A DNA stretch of 64,000 nucleotides from CAZKCI01 sp964584165 (GCA_964584165.1 CAZOYW010000009.1:27854-91853), one strand, 5' to 3'; positions 8,390-17,408 are shown, counted from the stretch's first letter. Notes: a model not told the origin generated them from the sequence alone. A program made the numbers and translations.

Positions 8390-8471
8390 GGATGCGGCTC
8401 CCCTAACCGGGGACGCCCGTCCCGGACCGCGGAACCCGGGGCTGGCCGCCGGCCGCGCCGCGGCCGACGGC

Positions 8472-9221
8472 CTAACGGCGGAGAGAGGGCGGCACCGAGA
8501 TCCAGGAGAAGACCTTCCCCGCCGGGGCGTTGATCACGAGGTCCGCCTCGCCGTCGAGCGGCGTGGGTCCCCGGTTCACGATCGCGAGCTTCGCGCACTC
8601 CCTTCGGTAACGGGGGAGGGCGGCCGCGGGGTAGACGACGAGGGAGGACCCGACCACGCAGAGGAGGTCGGCCGCGGCCACCGCCTCGGCCGCTCTCTCC
8701 CAGTCGAGGGCGGGCAGGGGTTCCCCGAAGAAGGTCACCAGGGGGCGGTAGAAGCCGCCGCAGCCGTGGCGGGGAACCCGCCCCTGCTCGATCTCCGGGC
8801 GGAGGGCTTCGGTGGGGACGGAGTGGCCGCAGGAGACGCAGGCGCTTCTCCAGAAATCGCCGTGGACGCACCAGAGGCGGGTCGAGCCCGCCTTCCGGTG
8901 CAGACCGTCGATGTTCTGGGTGACTACGGTCACCTGGCGCGCGGCCTCCAGGCGGGCGAGGGCGAGGTGGGCCGGGTTCGGACGGGCCCGGTCGAGGAGG
9001 AGGAGAAAGTCCCGGGCGAACAGGTAGAAGCGCTCGGGGGCCGCCAGGAAGGAGCCGATCTCGAAGACGTTCGCCTTCCCGGGGTCGGAATAGAGGCCGC
9101 CGGGCGAACGGAAATCGGGTATCCCCGACTCGGTCGAGATCCCCGCCCCGGTGAGAAAGACGATCTTCTCCGCCCCCTGGACGAGCCGGTCCAGCTCTAC
9201 GGCCAGGTTTTCCTCGCTCAT
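8472..9221 (-). CDS. Sir2-family NAD-dependent protein deacylase
   Basis: Sirtuins remove acyl groups from lysines using NAD+, giving nicotinamide and O-acyl-ADP-ribose. The 249 residues show the NAD pocket GAGISTESGIPDFRSPGGLY, the catalytic TQNIDGLHRKAG followed by VHGDF, and the distal GSSLVVYPAAALP. The zinc module has CVSCG as one pair, but the second pair reads PRHGCGG, where family members usually have CxCGG, so one ligand is His or missing. Start is the ATG at 9221 with a strong GGGAGGAG ribosome-binding site. It is divergent from the riboswitch operon. Subclass and substrate cannot be told. Confidence 0.93.
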   Translation of the reverse strand: MSEENLAVELDRLVQGAEKIVFLTGAGISTESGIPDFRSPGGLYSDPGKANVFEIGSFLAAPERFYLFARDFLLLLDRARPNPAHLALARLEAARQVTVVTQNIDGLHRKAGSTRLWCVHGDFWRSACVSCGHSVPTEALRPEIEQGRVPRHGCGGFYRPLVTFFGEPLPALDWERAAEAVAAADLLCVVGSSLVVYPAAALPRYRRECAKLAIVNRGPTPLDGEADLVINAPAGKVFSWISVPPSLRR

Positions 9222-9362
9222 GGTTTCTCCTCCCTACTATAAGGATGGTTTCCGCCGAAGTTTTCTTGCAAAATCTGCTCTGCGAATTGTGATCTTCCGG
9301 GAGTCGCGGGGGCCAGGGGCGAGATCAGGGGGTTCAGCCGCCCGCCAGTCCGATATACCATA

Positions 9363-9391
9363 TTGACAAGGCCAGCGCTTTTTTATACAAA
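9363..9391 (+). promoter_or_regulatory. Sigma-70-type promoter of the riboswitch operon
   Basis: TTGACA at 9363-9368 is followed after 17 bp by TACAAA (9386-9391), or after 15 bp by TATACA (9384-9389). It lies just upstream of the riboswitch in an otherwise GC-rich region. Confidence 0.6.
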
Positions 9392-9397
9392 TACCCG

Positions 9398-9592
9398 CGT
9401 TAGCAAGGCATAGGCTGGGAAGCCAGGGAATCCCGTGCGAATCGGGAGCGGTCCCGCCGCTGTGAATCCCGGCGCCCTTGAGTCGAGGGGCGCAACCCGG
9501 ACCGGTCGAACCCACTGTCCCGATGAGAATCGGGGCGGGAAGGGCGGCCCGGGGGGAAAGCCAGAAGACCTGATCCCACCTGCTCGCCGCAT
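9398..9592 (+). promoter_or_regulatory. Cobalamin (adenosylcobalamin-type) riboswitch
   Basis: The element has the conserved parts of the cobalamin aptamer in order: GAAGCCAGGGAATCCCGTGC at 9419-9438, then the core AATCGGGAGCGGTCCCGCC with CGCTGTGAATCCCGG, a variable arm, and the B12 box AGCCAGAAGACCTG (about 9559-9572). It sits between a promoter and an intrinsic terminator, 130 bp upstream of a start codon, so the likely action is transcription termination when cobalamin is present. The regulated genes are the two coupled surface-protein genes at 9721 and 11511. Confidence 0.93.
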
Positions 9593-9631
9593 TCTCCGCG
9601 GAAGAGAATGGTGGGCGGACCGACTCTCTCG

Positions 9632-9664
9632 GCCCGATCTCTTTCGCGAGATCGGGCTTTTTTT
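9632..9664 (+). terminator. Intrinsic terminator, expression platform of the cobalamin riboswitch
   Basis: GCCCGATCTC (9632-9641) pairs perfectly with GAGATCGGGC (9648-9657), and seven T residues follow. It lies between the aptamer and the start codon at 9721, so it is the probable genetic switch. Confidence 0.9.
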
Positions 9665-9720
9665 GCCCGGCGGGGGAAGGCGGACGAAAACCACAGCCCC
9701 CACCAAAAGGGAGGAGAGTC

Positions 9721-11514
9721 ATGAGCAGGTTGATCGGCGTTTTGTTCCTCCTCACGGCCAGCGGGCTGCTGCCGGCGCGCGGAGACGCCGGCCCGTCCCT
9801 GGCCGCCGGACCGGGTTACTCTTCATTCACGGCCTACAGCCGGGCCGGGAACCCCGCGGCCTACATGTCGGGGATCCAGGCCTTCGATTACGACGATGAG
9901 GGGGCCCTCTACGTCATGGTCGAAAACCGCTACCTGATCAAGAACCCCGCCTGGTCCGCCCAGACGCTCTACGACCTGGGGGCGACGCCCTGGACCTTCC
10001 CCAGCTTCGTCCGGGTCTGGGGCGGGCGGGTCTATTTCGGCGAAAGCTACAATTTCCAGCGGATCTTCTCCGTGAGCACCGACGGGGAGGAGGGCCCCTC
10101 CGCGCCGCTTAACGGCAACTACGACTGCGCCGTCAACAGCCAGTCGCAGGTCTTCCTCTCCGCCGCCTGGGCGACCGGGACCGCCGACTTCTCCGGAAAC
10201 AAGATCTGCTACTGGGACGAAGAGACCCTCCCCGCGATCGTGGCCGTGGTGGGCGGGAACTCCGGTCCGATCGCCTTCGACCGCTCCGACAACCTCTACT
10301 ACGGGCGCTCCATGCAATACCCGCCGGTGCTGGAGGACGTGGTCTACTACACCGCCTCCCAGCTGGCCGGGGCGATCGCCAGCGGGATCCCGCTCACCTC
10401 CGCCGACTGGCACGTCTTCGCCGGCGGGATAGACTCCCCGGCGGCGTTCGCCTTTGACGGCGAGGCCGACCCGTCCCTCTTCTCCACCTCGGGTCTGCAG
10501 ACGGTGAGCCGGCTGCGGGCCGGCGATATCTCCGAGCGGGTGGCCGGCATGAGCTGGCCGACCTTCGCCGCCTTCTCCTCCGCCCCGGCCTCTTTCTCCC
10601 CCTTCCTCCCCGGGGGCGGGCGCCTCTCCATCCTCGGCACCGATTATCCGCCCCTCCCCACCGGAGGAAACCCCCGGAGCCGGGAATTTCTCCTCGCCCT
10701 CGTCCGAGCCGGGAAGACGGCCGATGTCGACTACGGGAGCGCCGTCTTCGCCATCGAGCCCTGTCCGCAGAACTTCATACTCGGCTCGTCCGACTTCTCG
10801 GGCGACGGGGCAAGCGAGGCGGCCGTCTTCCGCCCCGCCTCCGGCCTCTGGGCGGTCCGCGGCCTCTCCCGCTTTTCCTTCGGGACGGCGGGTGACCTCC
10901 CGGTCGGCGGCGATTACTCCGGGAACGGAACGGCCGAGGCCGCGATCTTCCGGCCGACTTCCGGCCTCTGGGCGGTTCGTCAGTCCAGCCGCTTCGGCTT
11001 CGGAAATAGCGGTGACATCCCCCTCCCCCGCGACTATACTGGAGGCGGGAAGGCCGTTGCCGCGGTCTTCACGCCGGCCACGGGCCTCTGGGCGATCCGG
11101 GAACTCACCCGCTTCACCTTCGGCGAAGCGGGCGACTTCCCCCTCCCCGGAGACTGGGACGGCGACGGGACGGCCGGGGCGGCCGTCTTCCGTCCGGCCG
11201 ACGGTCTCTGGGTGGTGCGGGGGATCAGCCGCTTCTACTTCGGGGGAGCGGGCGACCTCCCCGTCCCCGGGAACTACGGGAACGGCGCGGCCTGGGAGGC
11301 GGCGGTTTACCGTCCGGCCGACGGGCGCTGGGCGGTGAGAAACCTGACCGTCTTCTACCTGGGGCGGGAAGGCGATCTCCCCGTCCCGGCCGACTTCGAC
11401 GGGGACGGAACGACGATAGCCTCCGTCCGGCGGCCGGCGGACGGGAGGTGGGCGGTCCGGGGAGCGACCCGCTTCTACCTCGGAGCGATCGACGATTATC
11501 CGATGGCGCGGTGA
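9721..11514 (+). CDS. Secreted propeller-like protein with C-terminal YFG repeats, under cobalamin riboswitch
   Basis: The 597-residue product starts at an ATG preceded by AAAGGGAGGAGAG. Residues 1-24 form a signal peptide (LIGVLFLLTASGLLPARG). Residues about 30-350 have repeated small strands with Asp/Gly turns (FDYDDEGALYVMVENRYLI, PIAFDRSDNLYYGRS, PAAFAFDGEADPSLF), which looks like a beta-propeller. Residues about 355-597 are six 40-residue repeats of the pattern DYxGxGTAExAxFRPxxGLW..RxxxRFxFGxxGDxPxP, with Asp-rich FG-GAP-like loops that may bind calcium. The riboswitch suggests a role in cobalamin or corrinoid capture; a propeller lipoprotein (BtuG) does this in Bacteroides, but homology to BtuG is not established here. 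The gene overlaps the next one by four bases. Confidence 0.85.
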   Translation: MSRLIGVLFLLTASGLLPARGDAGPSLAAGPGYSSFTAYSRAGNPAAYMSGIQAFDYDDEGALYVMVENRYLIKNPAWSAQTLYDLGATPWTFPSFVRVWGGRVYFGESYNFQRIFSVSTDGEEGPSAPLNGNYDCAVNSQSQVFLSAAWATGTADFSGNKICYWDEETLPAIVAVVGGNSGPIAFDRSDNLYYGRSMQYPPVLEDVVYYTASQLAGAIASGIPLTSADWHVFAGGIDSPAAFAFDGEADPSLFSTSGLQTVSRLRAGDISERVAGMSWPTFAAFSSAPASFSPFLPGGGRLSILGTDYPPLPTGGNPRSREFLLALVRAGKTADVDYGSAVFAIEPCPQNFILGSSDFSGDGASEAAVFRPASGLWAVRGLSRFSFGTAGDLPVGGDYSGNGTAEAAIFRPTSGLWAVRQSSRFGFGNSGDIPLPRDYTGGGKAVAAVFTPATGLWAIRELTRFTFGEAGDFPLPGDWDGDGTAGAAVFRPADGLWVVRGISRFYFGGAGDLPVPGNYGNGAAWEAAVYRPADGRWAVRNLTVFYLGREGDLPVPADFDGDGTTIASVRRPADGRWAVRGATRFYLGAIDDYPMAR

Positions 11515-14462
11515 ACCACAAGGTCTCCAGGATCTTTCTCTTCCTCGCCGGGGCCTGCTTCCTCGGTGTGGGGGCCCGCCTGATCTATCTCCGGATCGCC
11601 GAGCCCCGCGGAGCGGGCGACGCCGCCTACTACGCCGGCGGCGGGCGGGAACCGAAGCAGGCCCGGCGAGAGAAGAAGGAGCGGAAGGGCGCCCGGCGCC
11701 CGCTCGATGCGGACAAGGGCGCGGGCGCCCGGAGCCCGACGCCGATCATCTTCGCCATCCTGACCGACTCCCTCCCCATGGCCGCGGTCGGCGAGGAATA
11801 CCGGGAGGGGCTGAAGGTCCGCGGCGCGGACCGCCCGGTCGCCTGGAGGATCGAGAAGGGCGTCCTCCCACCCGGCCTCGAACTCACGCCGGCCGGGATC
11901 ATCGCGGGCGTGCCGGAGCAGGAGGGAGATTATAGCTTCACGGTCGCGGTGGCGGAGACGGGGGGCGGGAGGAGGGCGGCGCGGGCCTTGCGCCTCCTGG
12001 TCCGGGCGGCGGAGGGGGCGGAAGGGGACAAGCCGCTTTCCATCCTGACCGCGAACCTGCCCGAGCCCGTCCTGGGCAAGGACTACCTCCAGACGATCGC
12101 TTCCGAGGGGGGGAAACCCCCTTACGCCTGGGAGATCGTCGCCGGCTCTCTCCCCCCCCTTCTCCTCCTCAACAAGGAAAACGGCACGCTCTACGGCATC
12201 CCCCGCGAGACCGGGTCCTTCCGCTTCACGCTCCGCCTCACCGACGAAGCCGGGGACTGGGTGGAGATGAGCTATAGCCTCGCGGTCCGGGAGGAGGGCT
12301 TGCGGATCGTGACCGCGGCCATCCCCCCCGCCGCCCGGGGGCGGGGGTACTCGGTCCGCCTCTCCGCCGACGGCGGCGCCCTCCCCTACTCCTGGGAATT
12401 CGTATCGGGAGTCCTCCCGGAAGGCCTCGCCTTCCTGCCCGAGCGGGGGGAGATCGCGGGGACGGCCGGGAAGATCGAGTCCGCCCTTTTCCTGGTGCGC
12501 GTCCGCGATTCCGGCGGGCGGACGGCGGAGCGGGAGTTCTCCCTGCAGGTCCTGGAGCCAACCGACGGCTACTTCGACAACAGAGCGGCCGGGCGCTTCC
12601 GCATCCTCAATGCCTCGCTCGACCCCGCCGTCCGGGGGCGCCCCTACACCGCCCAGCTCCAGGCGGCCGACGGCGCACCGCCCTACGCCTGGACCGTTTC
12701 GGGGGGGAACCTCCCTCCCCAGCTCTACCTGGACAGCGAAACCGGCGCGATCAGCGGCATCCCCGAGAAGGAGGGCATCGCCTTCTTCACGATCCTCGTC
12801 AGCGACCGGAACTTCTCGACCGCCCAGGCCGCCCTGAGCCTGGTCGTCAACCTCCAGCTCGTCTACATCACCACCGGGGCGCTCGACCCCGCGGTCGCCG
12901 GCCAGAGCTATCGCTTTCAGCTCGAAGCGACCGGGGGCGCGACCCCCTACGCCTGGACGCTCACCTCCGGATCGCTCCCCCCCGACCTCGTCCTCGACGG
13001 CTCCTCCGGCGTCATCTCCGGGAAGGTCTCCGACTCCTTCGCCGGGCAGGGGACCCAGGAGTTCGTCTTCCGGGTCAAGGCCAACGACCCGGACGGGAAC
13101 GACGACATCGCCGAGCTCCGCCTGGAGGTCCGCGAGTCCCTGGAGCCCACGCCGTCGCCTTCGCCGTCCGTCGCGCCCAGCCCCTCCCCCCTCCTCAGCC
13201 CCGGAGACCTCCTCTCCGTCCTCACCTCCTCCCTCCCCGACGGGACCGTGGGGAATGTCTACTCCGCCACCCTCTCCGCCCGGGGCGGGACGGCGCCCTA
13301 CGACTGGACCGCGACCGGCCTCCCCCCCGGACTCACCCTCTCCTCCTCCGGGGCCCTCGCCGGCATCCCGACGAGCGTCGGGACTTACAGCGTCCGCTTC
13401 ACGGTCACCGACTACAAAGGAGCGACCGCGGAGGCGACGATCCCCCTCACCGTCCAAGACGCCTACAGCGAGGCGGTGAGCGACCTCATCGCCGGCGCCG
13501 GCGACGGCAAGGCGGGTCTCGCCTGGAAGAACCCCGCCAGCTCCAACTTCCTGAGAGTCCGGGTCGTCCGCAAAACCGGCTCCCTCCCCCCGGAGGATCC
13601 ATCCGACGGCACGCTTGTCTACGAGGGCGGTGAAACCGACCTCCTCGACACCGGCCTCGCCAACGGGACGGCCTATTCCTACGCCGTCATCGCCTACGAC
13701 CATCAGGGCCGGCCCGGGAAGATCGACGAATGGACGGTGATCTCGGTCACGCCCGCCGCCGTGAGCCTCGCCGGGGGAAACGACCCCTTCGCCGACAAAG
13801 TCGTCTCTTTCTCCCCCCTGGCCTCGGGTGGCTACGGAGCCTCCCAGATGGACGGGATCGTGCTCGGCGCGCCTCGGGGAGAGGGGTCCTACCAGGGCGG
13901 ACTGGACGTGGTCTCTCTCCACGCTCGGGTTTACGATGGCTCCGGTCCGGGCGGCGGATCCATAGTCCTCCGCTTCATAGACAACATCGTGGTCAACGGC
14001 GAAGGGGACGACTTCACCGTCTTCGAGAACGCCTTCTACATCGGGGGGAGCCAGGAGCGGCGCTGGATGGAGCCGGCGGTCGTCTCGGTCAGCCAGGACG
14101 GGACGACCTTCTACACCTTCCCGTACCAATACAGACCCCATTTCAACGGCGACGGTTCGATCAACTACTACGTCCCCTACTCATATTCCAAGGGCTTCGC
14201 CGGGATCAGCCCTGTCTTCAGCAACGGCGGGGCTCCCGACCCCCGCGACCCCGCCGTCTCCGGCGGCGACTCCTTCGACCTATCCGACCTCTCCGGGGCG
14301 AGCCTCTCCTGGATCCAGTTCATCCGGATCACCGCGACCGGCGACGGCTGGCTCCAGGACATCGACGGCGTCCCCGTCCGGCACACGCCCGAGCTCGGTT
14401 CCCTCTCCGGCTCCGGCTCGTCCGGCTTCGACCTCGACGCCGTCTGCGCGGTCAACTACTGA
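11511..14462 (+). CDS. Surface protein with Ig-like (He_PIG) repeats and a distinctive C-terminal domain
   Basis: The start is the GTG at 11511, overlapping the upstream stop (GTGA), so translation is probably coupled. The 983 residues begin with one hydrophobic segment (RIFLFLAGACFLGVGARLIYL), a signal anchor or signal peptide, then a charged linker. Six to seven putative-Ig repeats follow (pattern GGxxPYxWxxxxGxLPxGLxL...GxIxGxP...F.V.V.D), a Pro/Ser linker near residue 555, one more Ig repeat, and an FN3-like unit. The last 240 residues form a separate domain with VVNGEGDDFTVFENAFYIGG, EPAVVSVSQDGTTFYTFP and WIQFIRITATGDGW. This C-terminal type occurs in bacterial proteins annotated only as cell surface protein; I recall it near B12-uptake genes but could not check. 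No transporter genes follow. Confidence 0.83.
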   Translation: MNHKVSRIFLFLAGACFLGVGARLIYLRIAEPRGAGDAAYYAGGGREPKQARREKKERKGARRPLDADKGAGARSPTPIIFAILTDSLPMAAVGEEYREGLKVRGADRPVAWRIEKGVLPPGLELTPAGIIAGVPEQEGDYSFTVAVAETGGGRRAARALRLLVRAAEGAEGDKPLSILTANLPEPVLGKDYLQTIASEGGKPPYAWEIVAGSLPPLLLLNKENGTLYGIPRETGSFRFTLRLTDEAGDWVEMSYSLAVREEGLRIVTAAIPPAARGRGYSVRLSADGGALPYSWEFVSGVLPEGLAFLPERGEIAGTAGKIESALFLVRVRDSGGRTAEREFSLQVLEPTDGYFDNRAAGRFRILNASLDPAVRGRPYTAQLQAADGAPPYAWTVSGGNLPPQLYLDSETGAISGIPEKEGIAFFTILVSDRNFSTAQAALSLVVNLQLVYITTGALDPAVAGQSYRFQLEATGGATPYAWTLTSGSLPPDLVLDGSSGVISGKVSDSFAGQGTQEFVFRVKANDPDGNDDIAELRLEVRESLEPTPSPSPSVAPSPSPLLSPGDLLSVLTSSLPDGTVGNVYSATLSARGGTAPYDWTATGLPPGLTLSSSGALAGIPTSVGTYSVRFTVTDYKGATAEATIPLTVQDAYSEAVSDLIAGAGDGKAGLAWKNPASSNFLRVRVVRKTGSLPPEDPSDGTLVYEGGETDLLDTGLANGTAYSYAVIAYDHQGRPGKIDEWTVISVTPAAVSLAGGNDPFADKVVSFSPLASGGYGASQMDGIVLGAPRGEGSYQGGLDVVSLHARVYDGSGPGGGSIVLRFIDNIVVNGEGDDFTVFENAFYIGGSQERRWMEPAVVSVSQDGTTFYTFPYQYRPHFNGDGSINYYVPYSYSKGFAGISPVFSNGGAPDPRDPAVSGGDSFDLSDLSGASLSWIQFIRITATGDGWLQDIDGVPVRHTPELGSLSGSGSSGFDLDAVCAVNY

Positions 14463-14500
14463 AAAACCGGGTTCGGGGTTAACGGTTCAGCGGATGGGTT

Positions 14501-14810
14501 GTAGGCCGGTTCTGTGAACCGGCGGCCGGGCCCGGTGCGCCCTGTAGGCCGGTTCTGTGAACCGGCGGCCGGGCCGGCGCGCCCTGTAGGCCGGTTCTGT
14601 GAACCGGCGGCCAGGCCGGCGCGCCCTGTAGGCCGGTTCTGTGAACCGGCGGCCGGGCCGGCGCGCCCTGTAGGCCGGTTCTGTGAACCGGCGGCCGGGC
14701 CAGGCACGCCCGGACACAGTCCGGGCCTACAGAACCGGCCAGGCCGGCGCGCCCGATCGCACTTGTCCGCCGGAGCGCGGAGCGCAGAGGCGGAGATCGG
14801 GCCTACAGCG
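14501..14810. repeat. 42-bp tandem array of GTAGGCCGGTTCTGTGAACCGGC palindromes
   Basis: Five near-identical units start at 14501, 14544, 14586, 14628 and 14670. Each holds the palindrome GCCGGTTC/GAACCGGC and a spacer ending cgcgccct. From 14701 to 14810 related fragments follow (GCCCGGACacagTCCGGGC; ATCGGGCCTAC). No gene is seen in this 390-bp gap. Confidence 0.92.
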
Positions 14811-14854
14811 CCGGGCCACCTCCTGCCTACATTGACCTTGTCCGATCGGCGACT

Positions 14855-16987
14855 ATGGATTATTTTCCCCCCATGGCTTCCGCCGCGGTCAAGGCGATCG
14901 AGATCCTCATCCTCCTCTTCCTCCCCGGCGCCTGCATCGTCGCCGCCGCGCTCGCCCGCAAGAAGATCTCCTGCCTCGAAGGGCGATCGGAGTTCCTCTT
15001 CCTCTCGCTCGCGTTGAGTTTCGCCGCCTCGTCCGCCCTCGGCCTGATCCTCGCCTTCGCCGGATGCTTCAGCGTCCGCTTCCTCTGCACCATCGTGGCC
15101 GCGATCAGTCTCTTCCCCCTTATCCTCGCCTTGCCGCCCCGGGGAAAATTCATCCTCGTCAGCCGGGGCCGTTCCGCCTTGCTCCCCCTTTTCCTGATCC
15201 TTGCCCTGGCCGGGATACTTTTCTTCCGCCCCGTCGAATACATCTTCGGGGGCTGGGACCCCGGCGTCTATGTCAACACCGCGGTCCACCTCGACCGCTG
15301 GGGATCTTTAACCGTTCCCGATCGCCTCTTCCCCCTCCTGACGCCGGAAAGCTTTCCGCTCGTCTCGCACCGTCACAAATCCGGCTTCGAGGAGAGATAC
15401 CCCGGCTTCCGCTACGGGCTTTTTCGCAGCCACATCCTGATTCCCCAGTTCTACCAACTCTGGACCGTCTGGCTGGCGGCCGCCCACAGCCTCCTCGGCC
15501 TCCGCGGGATGTTCTATCTCACGCCCTTCCTCGGACTCCTCTCCCTCCTCGCGATCTACCTTCTCGGACGCGAGCTCTGGGACAAATCGGCCGGACTCCT
15601 GGCCGTTCTCCTCCTCTCGATCAACCTCGCCGAGATCTGGCAGGTGCGTTTCCCCACCTCTGAGACGCTATCCCAGTTTCTCATCTTCTCGGGCGCTTTC
15701 GCCTTCGCCCGCTACCTGCGCCTGGAGGAGAGGTTCTGGGCGCTGACATCCGGCGCGCTCCTCGGCGTCTTCCTCCTCTCCCAGATCAGCGCCGCCTTGA
15801 TCCTCGTCCCGCTCGCCGTCTTCTTCTACTCCCGGTGGTTTCTCTCCTTCCGGAAAAACGACCTCGCCTTCTGGGGGCCGTTTCTTCTTCTTCTCCTCCT
15901 CTCCCTGGACCATCATCTCCTCCTGGGAAAAACCTACGCGGCTTCCATTCTCCCGTCCTGGGCCCGGGGAAAACCCTTTCTCCTCCTCCCTCCGGCCGGG
16001 GTCCTGGTCGCCCTCCTCGCGGCTCGACTTCTCCCCCGGTCTATCCGCCAACGCCTGGCATCCGCGGCCGGCGGAAGAAAGGCTCGCGGGGCGGCCGTCC
16101 TCGTCCTCGCCGCCCTCCTCTGGTTCGCCTACTTCGTCCGTCCCTACCTCAACCCCTCGAGCCAGGACGCCGCCAACCTCGTCGAGTTCGGCTGGCTTGT
16201 CACGCCGCTCGGCCTCGCGCTCGCCGCGCTCGGCCTCCTCCGCGAGACCTTCCGGGCCCGGAAGGCGGCGGAGGGCTTCTTCCTCCTCCTCGTCGTCTCC
16301 TTCGCCGGGATCTTTCTCTGGCAGCAGCTCGTCCACCAGTATTACATGTGGGCGGCGCGGCGGTTTACGGTGGTCGCGGTTCCGGGCGCCCTTCTCCTCG
16401 CCTCCCGTCTCCTCACTGATTTTCCCCGCGGGCGGTCCGGGATCTGGCGTCTCGCCTTCCCGGTGGCGGTCGCGCTACTCGTTTTCTTTACCGCCCGTTC
16501 GAGCCAGGTCATCTGGCGGCATGACGAATACAAAGGGGCGGTGGCTTTCTACGACAGGATCTCCAAGCGCATGGGCAGGGATATGGACTCGGTGGTCACA
16601 GTCTGGAGCGATTCCTTCACGGACAAGCTCCCCACGACTCTCGATCTCGTCTATCAGTGCCAGGTCTACCCCCTCTACCGCTTCGACCCGGACTCTCCCC
16701 CCTGGCCGCTCACGCCGGAAGGCATGTTCAGCAGTTCGACGGTGTCGAATTATTTCCTCCTGACCGACCGCGAGCCGCCCGAAGCGCCGGGGATCTACTT
16801 CAAGCTCGAGGGGATATACCCCTACCACTGCGGCCTCCTGGAGCGGCGGATCGACCGCTTGCCGCGGGCGATCGACACGGGCGCCCGGGACGGCAACTTC
16901 ACGGTTCGCCTCTACCGCGTCTCCCCAGACCGGGCGAACACTAGGTTCGCCCCTACAACCGCCGATGGCGCCTCTCCCGAGCCGTAG
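14855..16987 (+). CDS. Polytopic GT-C-type glycosyltransferase-like membrane protein
   Basis: A 710-residue membrane protein with about 12 hydrophobic segments. After the second group of helices comes FRPVEYIFGGWDPGVYVNTA, with the acidic DP motif in a first external loop that is typical of GT-C enzymes using polyprenyl-phosphate sugars (GT39/ArnT/PMT class). The final 200 residues are soluble. The start is the ATG at 14855; a second ATG at 14873 is possible, and neither has a clear ribosome-binding site. Donor and acceptor are unknown; protein or surface-polymer glycosylation would suit a genome rich in secreted proteins. The C-terminus (PDRANTRFAPTTADGASPEP) is translated from a GGGCGAAC palindrome, and the stop TAG belongs to the GTAGGGGCG repeat, so the native end has been replaced or extended. 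Confidence 0.72.
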   Translation: MDYFPPMASAAVKAIEILILLFLPGACIVAAALARKKISCLEGRSEFLFLSLALSFAASSALGLILAFAGCFSVRFLCTIVAAISLFPLILALPPRGKFILVSRGRSALLPLFLILALAGILFFRPVEYIFGGWDPGVYVNTAVHLDRWGSLTVPDRLFPLLTPESFPLVSHRHKSGFEERYPGFRYGLFRSHILIPQFYQLWTVWLAAAHSLLGLRGMFYLTPFLGLLSLLAIYLLGRELWDKSAGLLAVLLLSINLAEIWQVRFPTSETLSQFLIFSGAFAFARYLRLEERFWALTSGALLGVFLLSQISAALILVPLAVFFYSRWFLSFRKNDLAFWGPFLLLLLLSLDHHLLLGKTYAASILPSWARGKPFLLLPPAGVLVALLAARLLPRSIRQRLASAAGGRKARGAAVLVLAALLWFAYFVRPYLNPSSQDAANLVEFGWLVTPLGLALAALGLLRETFRARKAAEGFFLLLVVSFAGIFLWQQLVHQYYMWAARRFTVVAVPGALLLASRLLTDFPRGRSGIWRLAFPVAVALLVFFTARSSQVIWRHDEYKGAVAFYDRISKRMGRDMDSVVTVWSDSFTDKLPTTLDLVYQCQVYPLYRFDPDSPPWPLTPEGMFSSSTVSNYFLLTDREPPEAPGIYFKLEGIYPYHCGLLERRIDRLPRAIDTGARDGNFTVRLYRVSPDRANTRFAPTTADGASPEP

Positions 16988-17250
16988 GGGCGAACCTTCC
17001 CGCCCCGATCTATCGGGGTGTTCGACCGCCGAGCCGTCCGTCCCCTTGACCGGGCGAACACTAGGTTCGCCCCTACAACCGCCGATGGCGCCTCTCCCGA
17101 GCCGTAGGGGCGAACCTTCCCGCCCCGATCTATCGGGGTGTTCGACCGCCGAGCCGTCCGTCCCCTTGACCGGGCGAACACTAGGTTCGCCCCTACAACC
17201 GCCGATGGCGCCTCTCTCAAGCCGTAGGGGCGAACCTAGTGTTCGCCCGC
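16926..17250. repeat. 120-bp tandem array of GGGCGAAC palindromes
   Basis: About 2.6 copies of a 120-bp unit (starts near 16929, 17049, 17169). Each unit contains the inverted palindrome GGGCGAACACTAGGTTCGCC, the spacer ggcgcctctcccgagcc, a direct GTAGGGGCGAACC, and the second hairpin CCCCGATctATCGGGG. The first copy is inside the 3' end of the preceding gene. The rest of the gap to 17342 holds no gene. Confidence 0.93.
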
Positions 17251-17342
17251 CGGGCGGCGACAGCGGCGAACGCGATCCGAACCAGCCCGGATCGGGGCGA
17301 GACGCCCCTCCCACATCATTTGAAATCCGCGAGCGTCTCGCC

Positions 17343-17371
17343 TTGCTTTTCTTCGCCTCAACCGATATAGT
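17343..17371 (+). promoter_or_regulatory. Probable promoter of the rubrerythrin gene
   Basis: TTGCTT (17343-17348), 17-bp spacer, TATAGT (17366-17371), with AAGGAGG 24 bp further on. Confidence 0.6.
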
Positions 17372-17408
17372 GCTCACTCGACCATAACCATCCATAAGGA
17401 GGATTTCG

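Noticed and set aside
14501..14720. Possible CRISPR array
   Set aside because: The units are head-to-tail copies without unique spacers, and no cas genes are present.
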